From: Phoronis australis
Taxonomy: Eukaryota; Phoronida; Phoronidae
Reading direction: 5' to 3'
Assembly (NCBI GenBank): GCA_002633005.1
Contig: NMRA01000113.1
Location: 874,556-938,555 of the forward strand
DNA: 64,000 nucleotides
The notes beneath the pieces were generated by a model, which did no database searches, was not told the DNA's origin, and saw nothing but the letters and a program-made list of their open reading frames with translations. Shown here in pieces: positions 1 to 15,800 of the stretch. How positions within the stretch are numbered: position 1 is the stretch's first letter; each line of letters opens with the position of its first letter. Both the position numbers and the translations under genes were made by a program.

Positions 1-130
1 CCAACACCTGCAGTGTGAATAGTTGAGTAGTTAAGGTTATATAGAAGCCTAGAAAATTGTCCATGAACAATTTGGCTAACTTTGGAGTATCATGTCTCAT
101 ATATCAGGTTGGCAAGATGTTCCCACGCTG

Positions 131-736
131 GTGGCGTACCCCGGGCAAAATAGATTACGATAAATTAAATTTAACTTATTAAATGCATTTATCGTCATTA
201 TTTTGACATTTGTCTCTTTATTTTGATACCAACCCTTAGGGTTTATTTTCCATTACTCATCTCTATTTATAGCCTCAAGGGCCTACTTTTGTATTCATTC
301 ATTTCTCTACGCGACACCTGATTGGTCGCCCATATTTCCTTTTGTTCAGTTCGACGTGGTCTCTCTCATTAAGCCACCTACCTCGTCGTCTACAAGACCT
401 ACGTTCGTTCTCTGCATTTTTTCCCCACCCCCCATCCCGGATGTCGGTTCCGCTTTCTCTTTTCTCATATACATTTTATGTTAGGTGTTCTTAATTTTTG
501 TGTTCGTGTTCTGTACTTTTCCTTTAAGCCCTTCAGGCTGTTCTTTTGTTTTGTTTCCCTCTTTCAGGGCTATTCATTGTACACGCCGATGGGTGTTTTG
601 TCCATGCCCATCTTGCAGAGTCTTAGTTAGTTTTATCTATTTACGTCATAATAAATGACATTATTCGCAATCCTCCTATTGTTTTACTCTGCAACATAGC
701 TCGTGGCGTACCCCGGGCAAAATAGATTACGATAAA
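131..736. repeat. Insertion bounded by a 34-bp direct repeat
   Basis: A perfect 34-bp direct repeat beginning GTGGCGTACCCCGGGC occurs at 131-164 and 703-736. With one mismatch the match extends a few bases further left. The roughly 540 bp between the copies has a TATA-like TATTTATAG near 264 and an AATAAA near 650, as in an LTR. However, a 34-bp flanking repeat is far longer than an LTR target duplication, so the class is unknown. It lies in an intron of the GMP reductase gene. Confidence 0.6.
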
Positions 737-1327
737 ATACTACAAAAAGTAAACAGAATCATTTGGCAAGTCAGAAAGACGCTGTCCGGGCAAACAAGGT
801 CAACTGCCGGACGTTGGCTGAGATTGCCAGCTTTTCGCTTCAAGTATCTCGTTTTGCAAACGAGGTTTGGTGACCTCAGATCCTGTTTGGCAACATGAGA
901 GTTTTGTCAGGTCGCATTTGGCAAGTTGACGTTATGCTAAGCATTGAGCCTTGTCATACAAAACTTTCAGATACTATCATTTATGCACTTACTCAAAAAT
1001 GCTGTTAGGTATTTTTAGATTGTTCTACTTTTGCATGACGCGTTTTCGAAAATGGGACTTGTATAATTTTGTTGAAAAATCAAAAATTGCATAAAACAAA
1101 TGATTTTTTTGTTTCAAACTACTTTGTGCAGCATTTCAAAAAACAATACTTTTGCGGAAATTGATGCAGGCGGGTGCTTTTTTATTTTTATGACCTAAAG
1201 TCTCAAAGTCTCAAAGTGAGTTTGAGTTAAAAGCAGAACTGTCCTGTTTTGCCCTAACCAGGAATCTGCGTTTTGCTAGACATCAACTGTTACCAGCTCC
1301 TTTAAGATAACTTTTTACTCTTTGTAG

Positions 1328-4287
<2,960 letters not shown>

Positions 4288-5731
4288 TTGTTGTTGTTGT
4301 TATTTACCAGTTCTGTTTTGGCTTTTGTTTTTAGTGTTTCTCAGTAATCAATTGTGTGTTCATTAATATAACTAATTCTGTTATTTAGGAGTGTGCTTCA
4401 CCAGTTGGATTGTTTGTGATTTTTATGTGCCCACAATTATTGTTGGATGCATATTGCTGTCATCTCTGTTCTGTGTTCACTGCTACATCTCCTAAACCCT
4501 TGCAATATCTCCATGAAATTTTGAAAATATGTTCTTGTGAAGGTTCGGACAAATTCGACTACTGCTGTGCCAGCTGGAGACTACTTTTAAGTTTTTGCAT
4601 TAGCCTTTATAACTACCAAGTCATCTGTTAGATGTTAACGAGATTTGGCATATGCATTTTTATCCAGTAGACAATATCGTTCATAAATTTTTGAATGTAG
4701 CCAAGTGGCAATTTTAGGGTCCATTTTTTGGTGTCCACTTCTAACAAGTGGTTTGAAGAATCTTCATGAAGTCTGAGAGTGGAATATGTTCCCATCGATG
4801 AGTGCACGGATATTGTTAACGTTTGAATGCAAATAGCACTTTGTCCCAATGTAGCAGGATCATGTTTTTGTGCCTGTATAAATTTCAACCAAGTTCAGGG
4901 AAGGACAGTCTTGAAAGTTAATTAATATATTTCTAGTCAGGAGAGCATGGCTTCCATGGGTTTTGGTTCCAACCCAACTACTGCTGTGCCCCCTAGTGGC
5001 AGGTTAGTTTTTTGCCTCAGCATTAGTTTGGTGAAGGATTGTGAAAATTTACAAAAAAATAAAATGTTTTGGAGTGAAAAGAGCATACCATTTTCGAACA
5101 AATCAGGCCACTGCTATGCCCCCTAGTGGTATTTTTGCTCCAGCCTCTATCTGCAAGTTCTTTTAGGAATAGTCTTAGAATGTGGTAGAGGTGTTCCTGT
5201 AAAAATTGTTTATTTGCATTTGCTACAATATCTGCCAAGTTTAATGAAGGATTTTCAACAACATTCAGATGACGACTACTGCCCCCTATAGACTGAATTT
5301 TAAGTTTACCATGTTGCTTACTTTAGTGTTTGGAAATGTTTGAACTAAGGAGCATCCCTGATGCCTGCCATTTGCATACAGTAGTCGCACATTAACGATC
5401 TGTTTTTACATTTAAATACTGCAAATATGGTGCAGTTATTGCTGGAGTTGTCCGTCTCATTTTGGGGTATTGTTACCCACATATTGATAATCATTTCTGA
5501 TATTTGCAAACCAAATACAAAACTGAAATCGTGCACAAGGTATTGCAGTGTCTTTATGATAACATTGCAATTTTCTGTTATTTTGAACAGTGTTGTTCAT
5601 TTTATGTTATTTGGAAGATAATCTCATATTACTCGTATTTTCAGCTATTACTTAAGGTTTACTGCTACTTGGATCGTGTTTGGCACTTAGTGTGGTTTGA
5701 ATGATTCAGAAATACATGAAAGCAGAATAAA
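4288..5731 (+). other. GMPR 3' region with candidate poly(A) signals
   Basis: After the stop there is a short TTG run (4288-4301), then AT-rich sequence with AATAAA at 5058-5063 and 5726-5731. Which signal is used cannot be told. Most of 4430-5330 is interspersed repeat, so the true 3' UTR may be shorter. Confidence 0.45.
4430..5330 (-). repeat. Interspersed repeat copies with CTCF-like core (reverse orientation)
   Basis: Several reverse-oriented monomers of the family described at 43340-45330. Reverse-strand cores GCCACTAGGGGGCAC (4986-5000) and ACCACTAGGGGGCAT (5116-5130) are followed by decayed versions of the phrase tttatgaa..atgnaaat. A third, broken core lies near 5279. Confidence 0.6.
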
Positions 5732-6655
5732 GATTTTGAAATTATTCTCGTATTTTCTAAAAATACCCGACACAATAATCGACGGTTACATTGATTTCAT
5801 AGTTGGCAAAGTGACATCAATAAAGGAATAATACTGCAAGTTTGACATCAATGTCGGTGAACACACTTTTATCAAAACATTAAATTAAAGTATCCAATAC
5901 CACCATTTTAAATGTTTAACCTTGAACACACCTAACTTGACCCTTCCTTTTAGTGCGGTGTATGACAACTAAGTGTTAAAACAGCCCTTGAAGACATTCC
6001 ATCCAAGAAGCACACTTGATTTAGACCATTTACCGTTGTGAAATAGATTGACCTTTTCTTTGACCATGGAACAATTAGAGACCAATTTCATATTAGGAAG
6101 TGGTCAAAATCAAATGTTGAATTTTGTGATGGAAGCAAGTTTCAAATAACGAAAAATCAAAATCCAAAATACTACTTGGCTTAACCACAAAATTGTTGAA
6201 CAGCAGTTAACATCAATAGGAAATGAAACTGAGCAAGTTTCTGTAAATCTGACGTTGCAAATTGAGTTTTTTATGAAACAGTAACATTTTTTTAACTTAT
6301 ACACTTCATTTCCAATAAACAGGATTCTTTTACTTTGACTGAGAGATGAAATTACCATATAAATACACGTCTGAGTTCATATAGCTTCATGTGTAAACAC
6401 TCTTGTACACCTCAACAGTGTGGTGAGTTGCTACATATACCACAAACACAATGACTCGTCATTAACCACAGAGAAATAACTAATAAACACAACAGAGGGT
6501 TATGCTGCTAGCTGTAGCATTCTAAACTACACTACACAGCACAAGTCAACCAATACATGGTCACAAGAGGGTAAACACTAGTAAAAACAGTGTCCAGTAG
6601 CATTTACTAGGCTACTGATTGAATAGCACTTCAACTTGATGACAGCACACTATGT
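5732..6655. other. Tail-to-tail intergenic gap between GMPR and ZFAT
   Basis: AT-rich and without a supportable gene. I found no canonical AATAAA on the minus strand for the ZFAT transcript here, so its poly(A) site is unresolved. Confidence 0.4.
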
Positions 6656-6865
6656 TCACTCTACTGTTGTATGTTCTGTCGTCATGGCAATAATGTCCTG
6701 ATCATGGGTAATAGCGACATGAGGTGACACTGTGTCATCATCCGTGTTGATATACTGTATGACAACCTGGTCTGCCGCACCATCACCATCATGTACAATA
6801 ATGGCCTCAGGGTTCACCGCTACTAGGCCCTCATCTCCTCCTTCTTCCCCTTGTACAACTGTGCT
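6656..6865 (-). CDS. ZFAT: ZFAT last exon
   Basis: STVVQGEEGGDEGLVAVNPE, then an acidic tail with VIQYINTDDDTV and TGA at 6658-6656. It parallels the human VTVYTQGGEASEFIVYVQE tail. Confidence 0.88.
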   Translation of the reverse strand, partial: STVVQGEEGGDEGLVAVNPEAIIVHDGDGAADQVVIQYINTDDDTVSPHVAITHDQDIIAMTTEHTTVE

Positions 6866-9800
6866 CTAAAAACAAATCAGTAACCAGTAAACATCACTTA
6901 AATCTGACACAAGCATTGTAACAAAACACACTGGCATGTTAACTGGCAGAAGGACGCCAGACATAACTTGCTTGGCATAGACACCTTACGGAGCAAATAA
7001 AGCATCCTATATCTCATAGTTTTTAACTTCAACCACAGAGAGCCCACCAGATGGTGACACAAATCCATGTCATATGTATGAAACAAAGTACACCTACATC
7101 AACGGTGGATGATTTGGGGTCTGCGGTGTCCATGAAAAATTAGAGTTTGTGGTGGAATTCTTCATTACAACACATTTCAATAGCTTTGATAATCAATTAA
7201 GTGAATTCATCTGTGTATGTGCTTACTTGTTGAGACATGTCAATTATTTGCTGTAGAATGTTGACAGCAGAGGCAGTCTTCTCATCTAGGTTGATCTGAT
7301 CACCACCTAAGTTTCAATATAGAACACTGTAACACTTAGTATTGTCTGTAAGGAACTTGTCACAATACAAGGAACACACAAGACTTCAGTCTCTCTAACC
7401 GAAGCAATTTTCAAACACATATGACCATGTTTTAAATTTCACTCTAAAATAAAGTCAAAATGTGACAATGGACATTTAAATGTTTACACCAATTTCAAGC
7501 TGTACACTTGAAACTGTAAGTTTGGCCAAAGATGTGAATGTTAACATTATGCACTCAATGAATCACAACCTCAGCACTCAAAACCCCCAAAGCTTTTCTG
7601 AACATGTTACAAACTGGAATGAAACTTTATTATGTTAATCATGTCATCAAACAAGTTGTGACTCATAGTCAACTATGTCACTTGTGACTCCTAGCCAGTT
7701 GGTTGGTTGTGCCTCCTAGTCAGTCTGTGGGTTGTGACTCTCAATCTATAATTAATTTGTGACTCCTAACCAGTCTGCAAGTTGTGACTCTTAGTCTGTC
7801 AGTAGTGACTCGTAACCAGTCTGTGACGGTTAGCTCACCTGAGTAGTGCAGTGCTTGTAAAGCAGCTGTCGCATCCATCTCTTGAGATGAGCTGCAGGAT
7901 GGGTCACCTACATGTACTACCTATACACACGAATGTATTGACCATCATTAGTGTTGTATTTCACAGTGACAGTTGAGCAAAATATAAGCAGCAACAATTA
8001 AGAGGGCAAAATATTATTAGAAACACTTAACAGTACAAAATATTATCAGCAGCACTTAACAGTACAAAATATTATTAGAAACACTTAACAGTACAAAATG
8101 TCATTAGCATCGAATAGTACAAAAGGTTATTAGCAATGCTTAACAGTAAAAAATTGCCACAGAAATAGAGTTTTACAACAAGGGCATGAAAATAATGTTC
8201 AGGTAGCAATAATAGCAAATAAAGAAACTACTTTGTAGAGAAACAAAACATGGTAACATGAGGCAAATATGAACCTAAGGCAAGAGTAATGATTTAAAGG
8301 TGGGCAGACTCAGTACACGTGACTCAAACATGACTAAGAATAGACAGAATTACTATCACTAACGATGTCATTAAGGCCAGGCACCAGTGTTCTTAATAAA
8401 GCATTTAGTGAGGATTTGCACAATTTTCCTACGAGGCTGAGTCTGTTTCACATTGCACGCCTCCAATTGTGAAGAAATATCAAATGAGCTACCATTTCAA
8501 ATTTGAATGAACCAATTAATAAGCACTGAGTAGTTTTCATTTTGGTTTAAATTTTACTGGATATTTAATACCAGGAGCCAGTATGCAGACCTGCATGTCA
8601 GACACATCAACACCTGTGTATATTACATGGCCAATACTCCCAAGATACTTCCAACCACTCAAAAGCCCAGAAAACACTGATTCCATAGTTAGCCAGCTTA
8701 AGCCCACAACAGCTTGAGCCACAACAACTGGCGCCCTCTATCTTGACACCCCAACAACTAACTATCAGTACTGACCTGAACTTGAGATGTAGCCATATTG
8801 TCGGTAGGTACATACAGTTGTGCAGAGTTGGTGTTATCAATGTTGAGAGAGTCTAGAGCGTGCAGGTCATCCACCTTAATCAACCACAGCCATCAATATA
8901 CAAGGATCAACTAGCAACAATCAATTGTTAATTATAACCCACACTTTAATGATTACCTTGTTCACAAAACGTCTCAAAGTTGTAATCAAGAAACAAAAAG
9001 ATTAATGCACAATGAAAAAAGCTTTACAAAGTGGCATTCGGCAAAACAGAATGAAAAAGAAAAAACAGTAAATTATACTGATGACAGCAATGATGAAGAG
9101 AGCAAAGAATGATGAGGATGAAGACGATGACAATGATGAGGAAGTGGTGACGATGGTGATGAGAATGATGCACGGAGGTGATGATCATGATTATGATGAC
9201 AATTAAACAGGTCATCATCAAACATTACTGATCTGTGCAACATGGATCAGTAGAAAAGAAACTGAGGAATGATCAGTACACAGAGTTGAGACTATTACCT
9301 GAATGTGATGACGTATCTTCAGGTGTCGCTTCATGTCTGACAGATTACCAAACAAGTAATCACAACTGAGACACTTGAACACTTTAGTATCCATGACAGT
9401 GCTCTTCATCTTAGTGTTGGCACTGGAAAACTGCACCCCCTTGTGGAAGCGTGTGTAGTGAATCTTCATGTAGCCAATAGTGTTGGCTGAGTAGTCACAG
9501 TGCTGACAGACATACTGCTTCACTATGTCGTGAGTCTCCATGTGTCGCTTCAAGTGACTCTTCTGGGTCGCCTCATATGGACACCTAAGGAGACAGGATG
9601 CGACTAACTGTACTATTCACAGGGAATAAATTAACATGGTGGAACACACTCAAGCAATGCTACAGGATGCGACTAACTGTACTATTCACAGGGAATAAAT
9701 TAACATGGTGGAACACACTCAAGCAATGCTACATCTTCAAGTGTGCGTGTATAAAACTTACATTATGCTCAAGATTACAATGTATCCAAAAAGACCATGT

Positions 9801-12800
9801 GAGCCCAAGTGAGTTAATTATTAAGTAAATGCATATTTCTCATTGGCCAGTGTGCACAAAAAATGAACTCGGCTAAAACTGAACGAGCACCCACACTGTG
9901 CAACTCATTACTCAAAGCAAACGTATAGGAACTAGACACAAAATGAGCCAGAATCAGTCAACACATCTTCATAAAACCTAATCCTAAGGACTAGCAATGA
10001 AGTCAAGGTTACTTATCACATTTCATCTTGCCAACATATTTTCAACGAGCCTTCTTGAACAGTTAATTCCATTTCTAGGCAGTAATGTTATCTTTAGCAT
10101 TTATCTACACTCTTGAAAAAATCCAAAAAACAAAACAAGCCTTATCCTAAAGGACTAACAATTAAGTCAAGCTTACTTATCACATTTCATCTTGCCTTCC
10201 TTATGTGATCTCTCGTGCCAGCGCCGTGCTGTTTTGGACTTGTACGCCTTACCGCAGTACTGACAGCTGAATGGTTTGTGTGCCGAGTGACGCAACATGT
10301 GTGACTTGAGGTTGTTCTTGCTACGACACGCGTAAGAACAGACATCACATTGGAATGGCTTGACATCCTGATGTATCCAGATGTGCTTCTGGAGATCAGT
10401 GGCCGACCGTAAGAATGTTCGCTCACAATACGGGCACTTGAATGTCTTCTTACCTGCAAGTTTAATCTGTATGATAAACATTCAAACCAACAACTTATTT
10501 CATTGAAGACACGACTTTGATCTGTTTTTACTAGTTTAATTTGAGTTCTTTCAAGCTCTCTAAATAGAGATCTTGTCTTTACATCACAACAGTGCAATAA
10601 AAATCAAAACGACATCAGTAGGATTTTTATTGCACTGTTGTGATGTAAAGACGAGATCTCTATTTAGAGAGCTTGAAAGAACTGAAATTAAACTAGTAAA
10701 AACAGATCAAAGTCGTGTCGTCAATGAAATTTGTATACGAGAAAGATTACTGCCAAATTATAGTGACCAACAACTTAGTGTATCAATAACACACGCTGAT
10801 GGCATGGTTGTACTGGGTATTCAAATACCAGCAAAGTACTCAATTGGTATAAGCATTCAATAATCACCCACCTACTGACCCTTACACCTGTAATCATAGT
10901 TGCTGCTAGGGCCAAAACTGTCGGTATGTGATCGTAACTTGAAATTAAAATTAGTCCATGCATTTTAACAGTGAGAACAAAAAATGAACTTCTTTACATA
11001 ACAATAAATCCAACTTCAAGTTAATTATATTCTTTCAGGAACTATACCTATTTTGCCTCTAACATGACTCTTTGTCAGCCCAGTCATCTTATCAATATCT
11101 TCACTGGTGAGTTCAGGGTGTTTGACTCTCAGGTGAAGTCTTAACTTCTTCCTACTGTAAAGTAACATACGGTAAATGTCTTAGCTTCCACAAAATGGTG
11201 AATTGTCAAGAAGACAAAATATGTGCTGAGAATGTTCGGAAGACGAATAATCAGATAAACTTTAAAAACAATCTTCAAAGTGAGGCCGAATGACTTTTTC
11301 TGATACCATAAAATATCAAAAAACTGTTATCCATTTACATATCTCATTAATGAATTTTGATCACCTTGGTATACTTTATTCACGTTTAAGTCTGCAACTA
11401 ATAGTCAAAACATGTAAGTTAATTTGGTCACTCTGATTATCACACCCAATCAAGCACAACTTACAGTCATGTTGCTGGGGAATCTCCTCCAGACACAAAA
11501 AAATCCCAGCAACCTTTGGGCATATCAAAATAGTAATAAACAAAGAGTTGAATAAGTCAAGCAGCTGGGGTGAGGCAAGATAATGCAAGTTCACATTGGC
11601 GCGAAGGAAGATCTCAGAAGTATTTTGTGAACAAGCAGCCAGTCTTGCTCGTTAAATACTAATAGAATGGATAACTAGGGTAAACCAAATGAAAACACGC
11701 TGTCCATGTCCAATGAATAAGACAGTATATCTCGCTGAAAGTACCTCGCGAGTGTCAAGCATCACCCCCAGATTCTCTAACACTACAACTGGCCAGCCCT
11801 TTACATCACCTAGCACACTTGTAGCTACAAACACTGCACTGTGTGTTATCGTGCTTTTGGTTGTGGGCCCATAGCTGCGTTCTGTTCCTTGCCACAAAGT
11901 TACATTGATTACAGGGGTAGGTCCGGTCATCGTGCTCCTTCTCCAGGTGGCGCTTCAGATTATCCTTAGTGTTACCACGGTAACTGCACAGCTCACAGGC
12001 AAACGGCTTTTCACCTGATGGATCAAAACACAGTAACTGAGAACTCAAAAAGCAGTGATGTTGATGATGACAAAACTGCGTGCAGAAATTAACATCTGAG
12101 TGAGACAAAATACACAAAAAAGCCTTTTAGTAAAACACAATTAGACAACCAAAAACATTAGGTGTGAATTAAAATCAGTTTAGTTCCCTTGATACCACCA
12201 ACAGTAATACGCGGCTGAAAACACTCTACTTCCAATTATCTCATAAAAAATCAATTGTAGACACAAAATCAGTATTTTTGCAACAAAAAATGAATATGTG
12301 AAAAAACATTTTACTGAGCAGCCATTCAGAGGTTAGGGGAAATTTAATGAAAAATAAAAGTAAAGCCATCAGATTTATGAAATATGCGGGATATTCTCCA
12401 TTGACCTCCACCTATGTCACAATATGCCAACAATAGCTTGCAAGCAGGCTTTTAGGGACAGGCTTATCCCTAGCTTACCTGTGGTTCAAATAGGGGATTT
12501 CAATTAAAAACAGTTAAAATTGTTAGTTATATTTATCATAACGTGTTCTGCAAAAAATCTTCAGTGCATAAAGTTACAATAACAGCTTATCATTTAAAAT
12601 GACTTATTCTTATTAAAATGACATAGGCAAAAAATTGAATTTTGCACCTCAAAAGCGAGGCCCCCTATATTAATATAGGCGGCCTCGCTTTTGAGGCCTG
12701 AAATTCAATTTTTTGCCTATGTCATTTTAACAAGAATAAGTCATTTTAAATAAGAAGCTGTTCAATTTTAAATGTGGCACCTTTTCATCTGTGGTCAAGT

Positions 12801-15800
12801 GTACTTTAAATACAAGAGTGGACTGCACTCACCAGTGTGTGTCCTTAAATGAGGCTCATAATCCAGCTTCGACCCAAACAGTCGGCCACAGAACTCACAC
12901 TCCATGTTGCCAAAAATCTCTCTCAGTGTCTCCAGAATTTTCATAGTCAGCTGTCTGTACCCAAGGGCAGAATACAAGTCATCTGTTGTCCCTTTTTCTT
13001 TGCCCGTACCACTGGGAGCTTCACCCCCCTCAGTGGGAGCCTGGACATTCTCAGTGGGACTTGGGACCTCCTCACTAGGCTGTGATCCCTGCTGATCCTC
13101 AGTCTCCCCTGAGCCCTGCTTACTGTCAACTGTCAACTCCACCGGTAAGCCTGTGTTGTCACCCTCTGTAGCATGTTCAGGCAGGTAAACACTGCCCTCT
13201 ATACACTTAGCTAAAAGTGTATCCCAGCCATCAATGTTGTATCTCAACTCATGCTGTTCAAGCACATGTGTCTGAAGGCGTATAGTGCTCAAGAACTTGT
13301 CACTGCACAGACAGCAGTGATAGATGATGCGATGCTTCTTGAAGTGTGCCAACAGGTAGACCCGACGACTGGCCACGTACTCGCACATGTCACACTTAAC
13401 CACGTTAGTACCATCACGGATGTCGTGTACAAATAAATGTCGGTCACGGTCAACCTTCTTCTTGAACTTGCGATTACATACATGACAGAGATAGAGTAGA
13501 CTGTTCATCCTACTCGTCTTGGGTTGCAGAGTCTCCAAGAATGCTTGGCCGTCTTTACTGCGACTATGATACTTGCGTACATGGTTTACTAGTGACTTGA
13601 CTGTGTTATAGTCCTTTTTACACACTTGACACTCGTGACGCAGTCCGTTGTGTGTGTCCTCATGCTCCTTCAGGTGAGTCTTATTCACTGTCATGAAGCT
13701 GCAGTGTTTACACATGAAGAAATGACCTGTATGCTTCTTCATGTGAGTGTACATGTTACCTGCAACCCAGCATCAATACTATAAGCTTAAGATGCACTCA
13801 CTTATGACCAATTATCAAACAAATAACGGTAAAGAAGAAAATGTAAATTGTATGGTTAACACTCATTCTTCAGATACAGATATGTCATTTCACAAATACT
13901 GAACAGTAGATGCCGGACCGGATCAGAAAATACATCCTCTTAAAATCTGACATAACCTGAATATGAACTCAACAGCTCAACGCTCATCACGTTAAACCAA
14001 AAAGTTTAGACAGCAAGAGTGAAAACTCACAGCGACTCCTATCAAAAATTTTCTAACCAATGGGAAATAGCCCCACCCGTAATTTGAAAGATCCTCCAAG
14101 AATTTAGGAAATACAGCTGTGGATAAAAAATAAAATTGTCACTAAGAGGTGCCACACTATTCAGACCCACACGAAAAATCAACCTTAGCCATGCTGTTCT
14201 CAGTATGAATACATCTGCCAATTTTGTTAATGGTCCTTAGAGCAGTTTGGCGGATAGAGAACAACACTGGAAAATAACAAAAATGGCAACTGGGTAGTGA
14301 AGAATATGTCTGACCCAAGTATTCATCAGTTGCTGATGGACTGTTGTTCACTACCATATACACGAAAGTTTCACATAATGACCAATACTTGAGTGCTCAA
14401 TCTCACCACCATAAAGAGCACAAACTTGGGGAGATTAAGACCCCATTCAACAAGGTTAGAATTCACAATTCCGAGAGGATGAACAAAGGGAGGATATCTG
14501 GAATAACCTGGGCAAGTGTGGTTTGGTTACAGTGGCAGATATTTTAACATTTCTGAATGTGTGTCACCTCTGTATACCAATCTTGATCAGACTGAACCAG
14601 TTGTTTCAGTGTGCTTACCGTACATCCATGTGACTTTAGAAGCACTCAGGCACACCTTTACACGTAATTGCAACCGTTGTTATTTTAAACCAAAAGACAC
14701 CTTATGTGAAACTTTGGTCTCCCCCAAGTACCCCCAGCATTTCAGAGAAATGTGGGACAGTGTATAAAATCACATGCAAAAACTTTGACAACATACCTAC
14801 ACATTTTCCGATCATCTGTGCAACCAGTTGTAGTGCAGTGTCCACCTGAATGGCTACAAGATTCGGCAGTAGTGATTTCTACCAGCATTGCCAATAGGCC
14901 TCTAGTTTCAATCAAACACTTCCCACATTCATGAGTATCCCCCCTTGCTCTATAGGCAGTTTGGTCCATCCTTTTCTCATCAAAGCAATGTTAGTAGACT
15001 ATAAAACTGAGCAGCCAAACTCACCTTTGGAGTTGGATGTATACGGGCATTTGGGGCAGTGGAAGGGCTTGAGGTGTGTGTGGGTAAGGCAGTGAAGCCT
15101 CATGTGGGACAGAGTCTTGAACACTTTGTCACACGTCTTACACGAGAAGATGGACAACTGGTTACTGCGCGGCAGGTCTGCCTGGCCGTTCTCATTCATA
15201 TTCTGTTCTATCATGTGAACAGTGTACATGTCGTCAACGATACTTAGGTCTACATTGATGCACTCTTCAAACTCCAGTCGGTCCTGTTCAGTGCGGAACA
15301 ATGGCATCTTTGGACCATGGGCATCAACCAAAGTCACGTCACCTGATTCAGTCATCTGTAAAAGACCAGGGAAATTAAAATAACAAAAGCTTGGAATACA
15401 AAAATAAAATAAAAATGAAATGGATCAAAGTCCCATGTAAGCAACACCAGCATTGAGTACTACGCATGAAGAACATGTTTTGGCTGAAACCCCTTCGACT
15501 GATTTTTTAATATATAAAAAGTGAGTTAGCATTCCTAATTCTCTGCTCTGGGAAGTCACCAATCCTTCTGGGTAGAAAGTCAAGTGAGACGAACAGACAA
15601 GCAGAAGCAATGGTAATTGTGAACACTATCTAAGTACGGTAACTTGGTTCAAATGCCAAGCATCAATAGCAGGTTCATGTAGCCTACGCAGCTATGGACT
15701 TCTGCAATATCTCACAGGAAAAGTCTATATATACTTAAGAGGGTTCTCGTGATTTCAAGTCCAGATGAATACTGGTACTAACTATGTCTTTGCACTCACC

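Noticed and set aside
9598-9828. Plus-strand frame with an internally repeated peptide
   Set aside because: Produced by the 69-bp tandem duplication inside a ZFAT intron; antisense to the gene.
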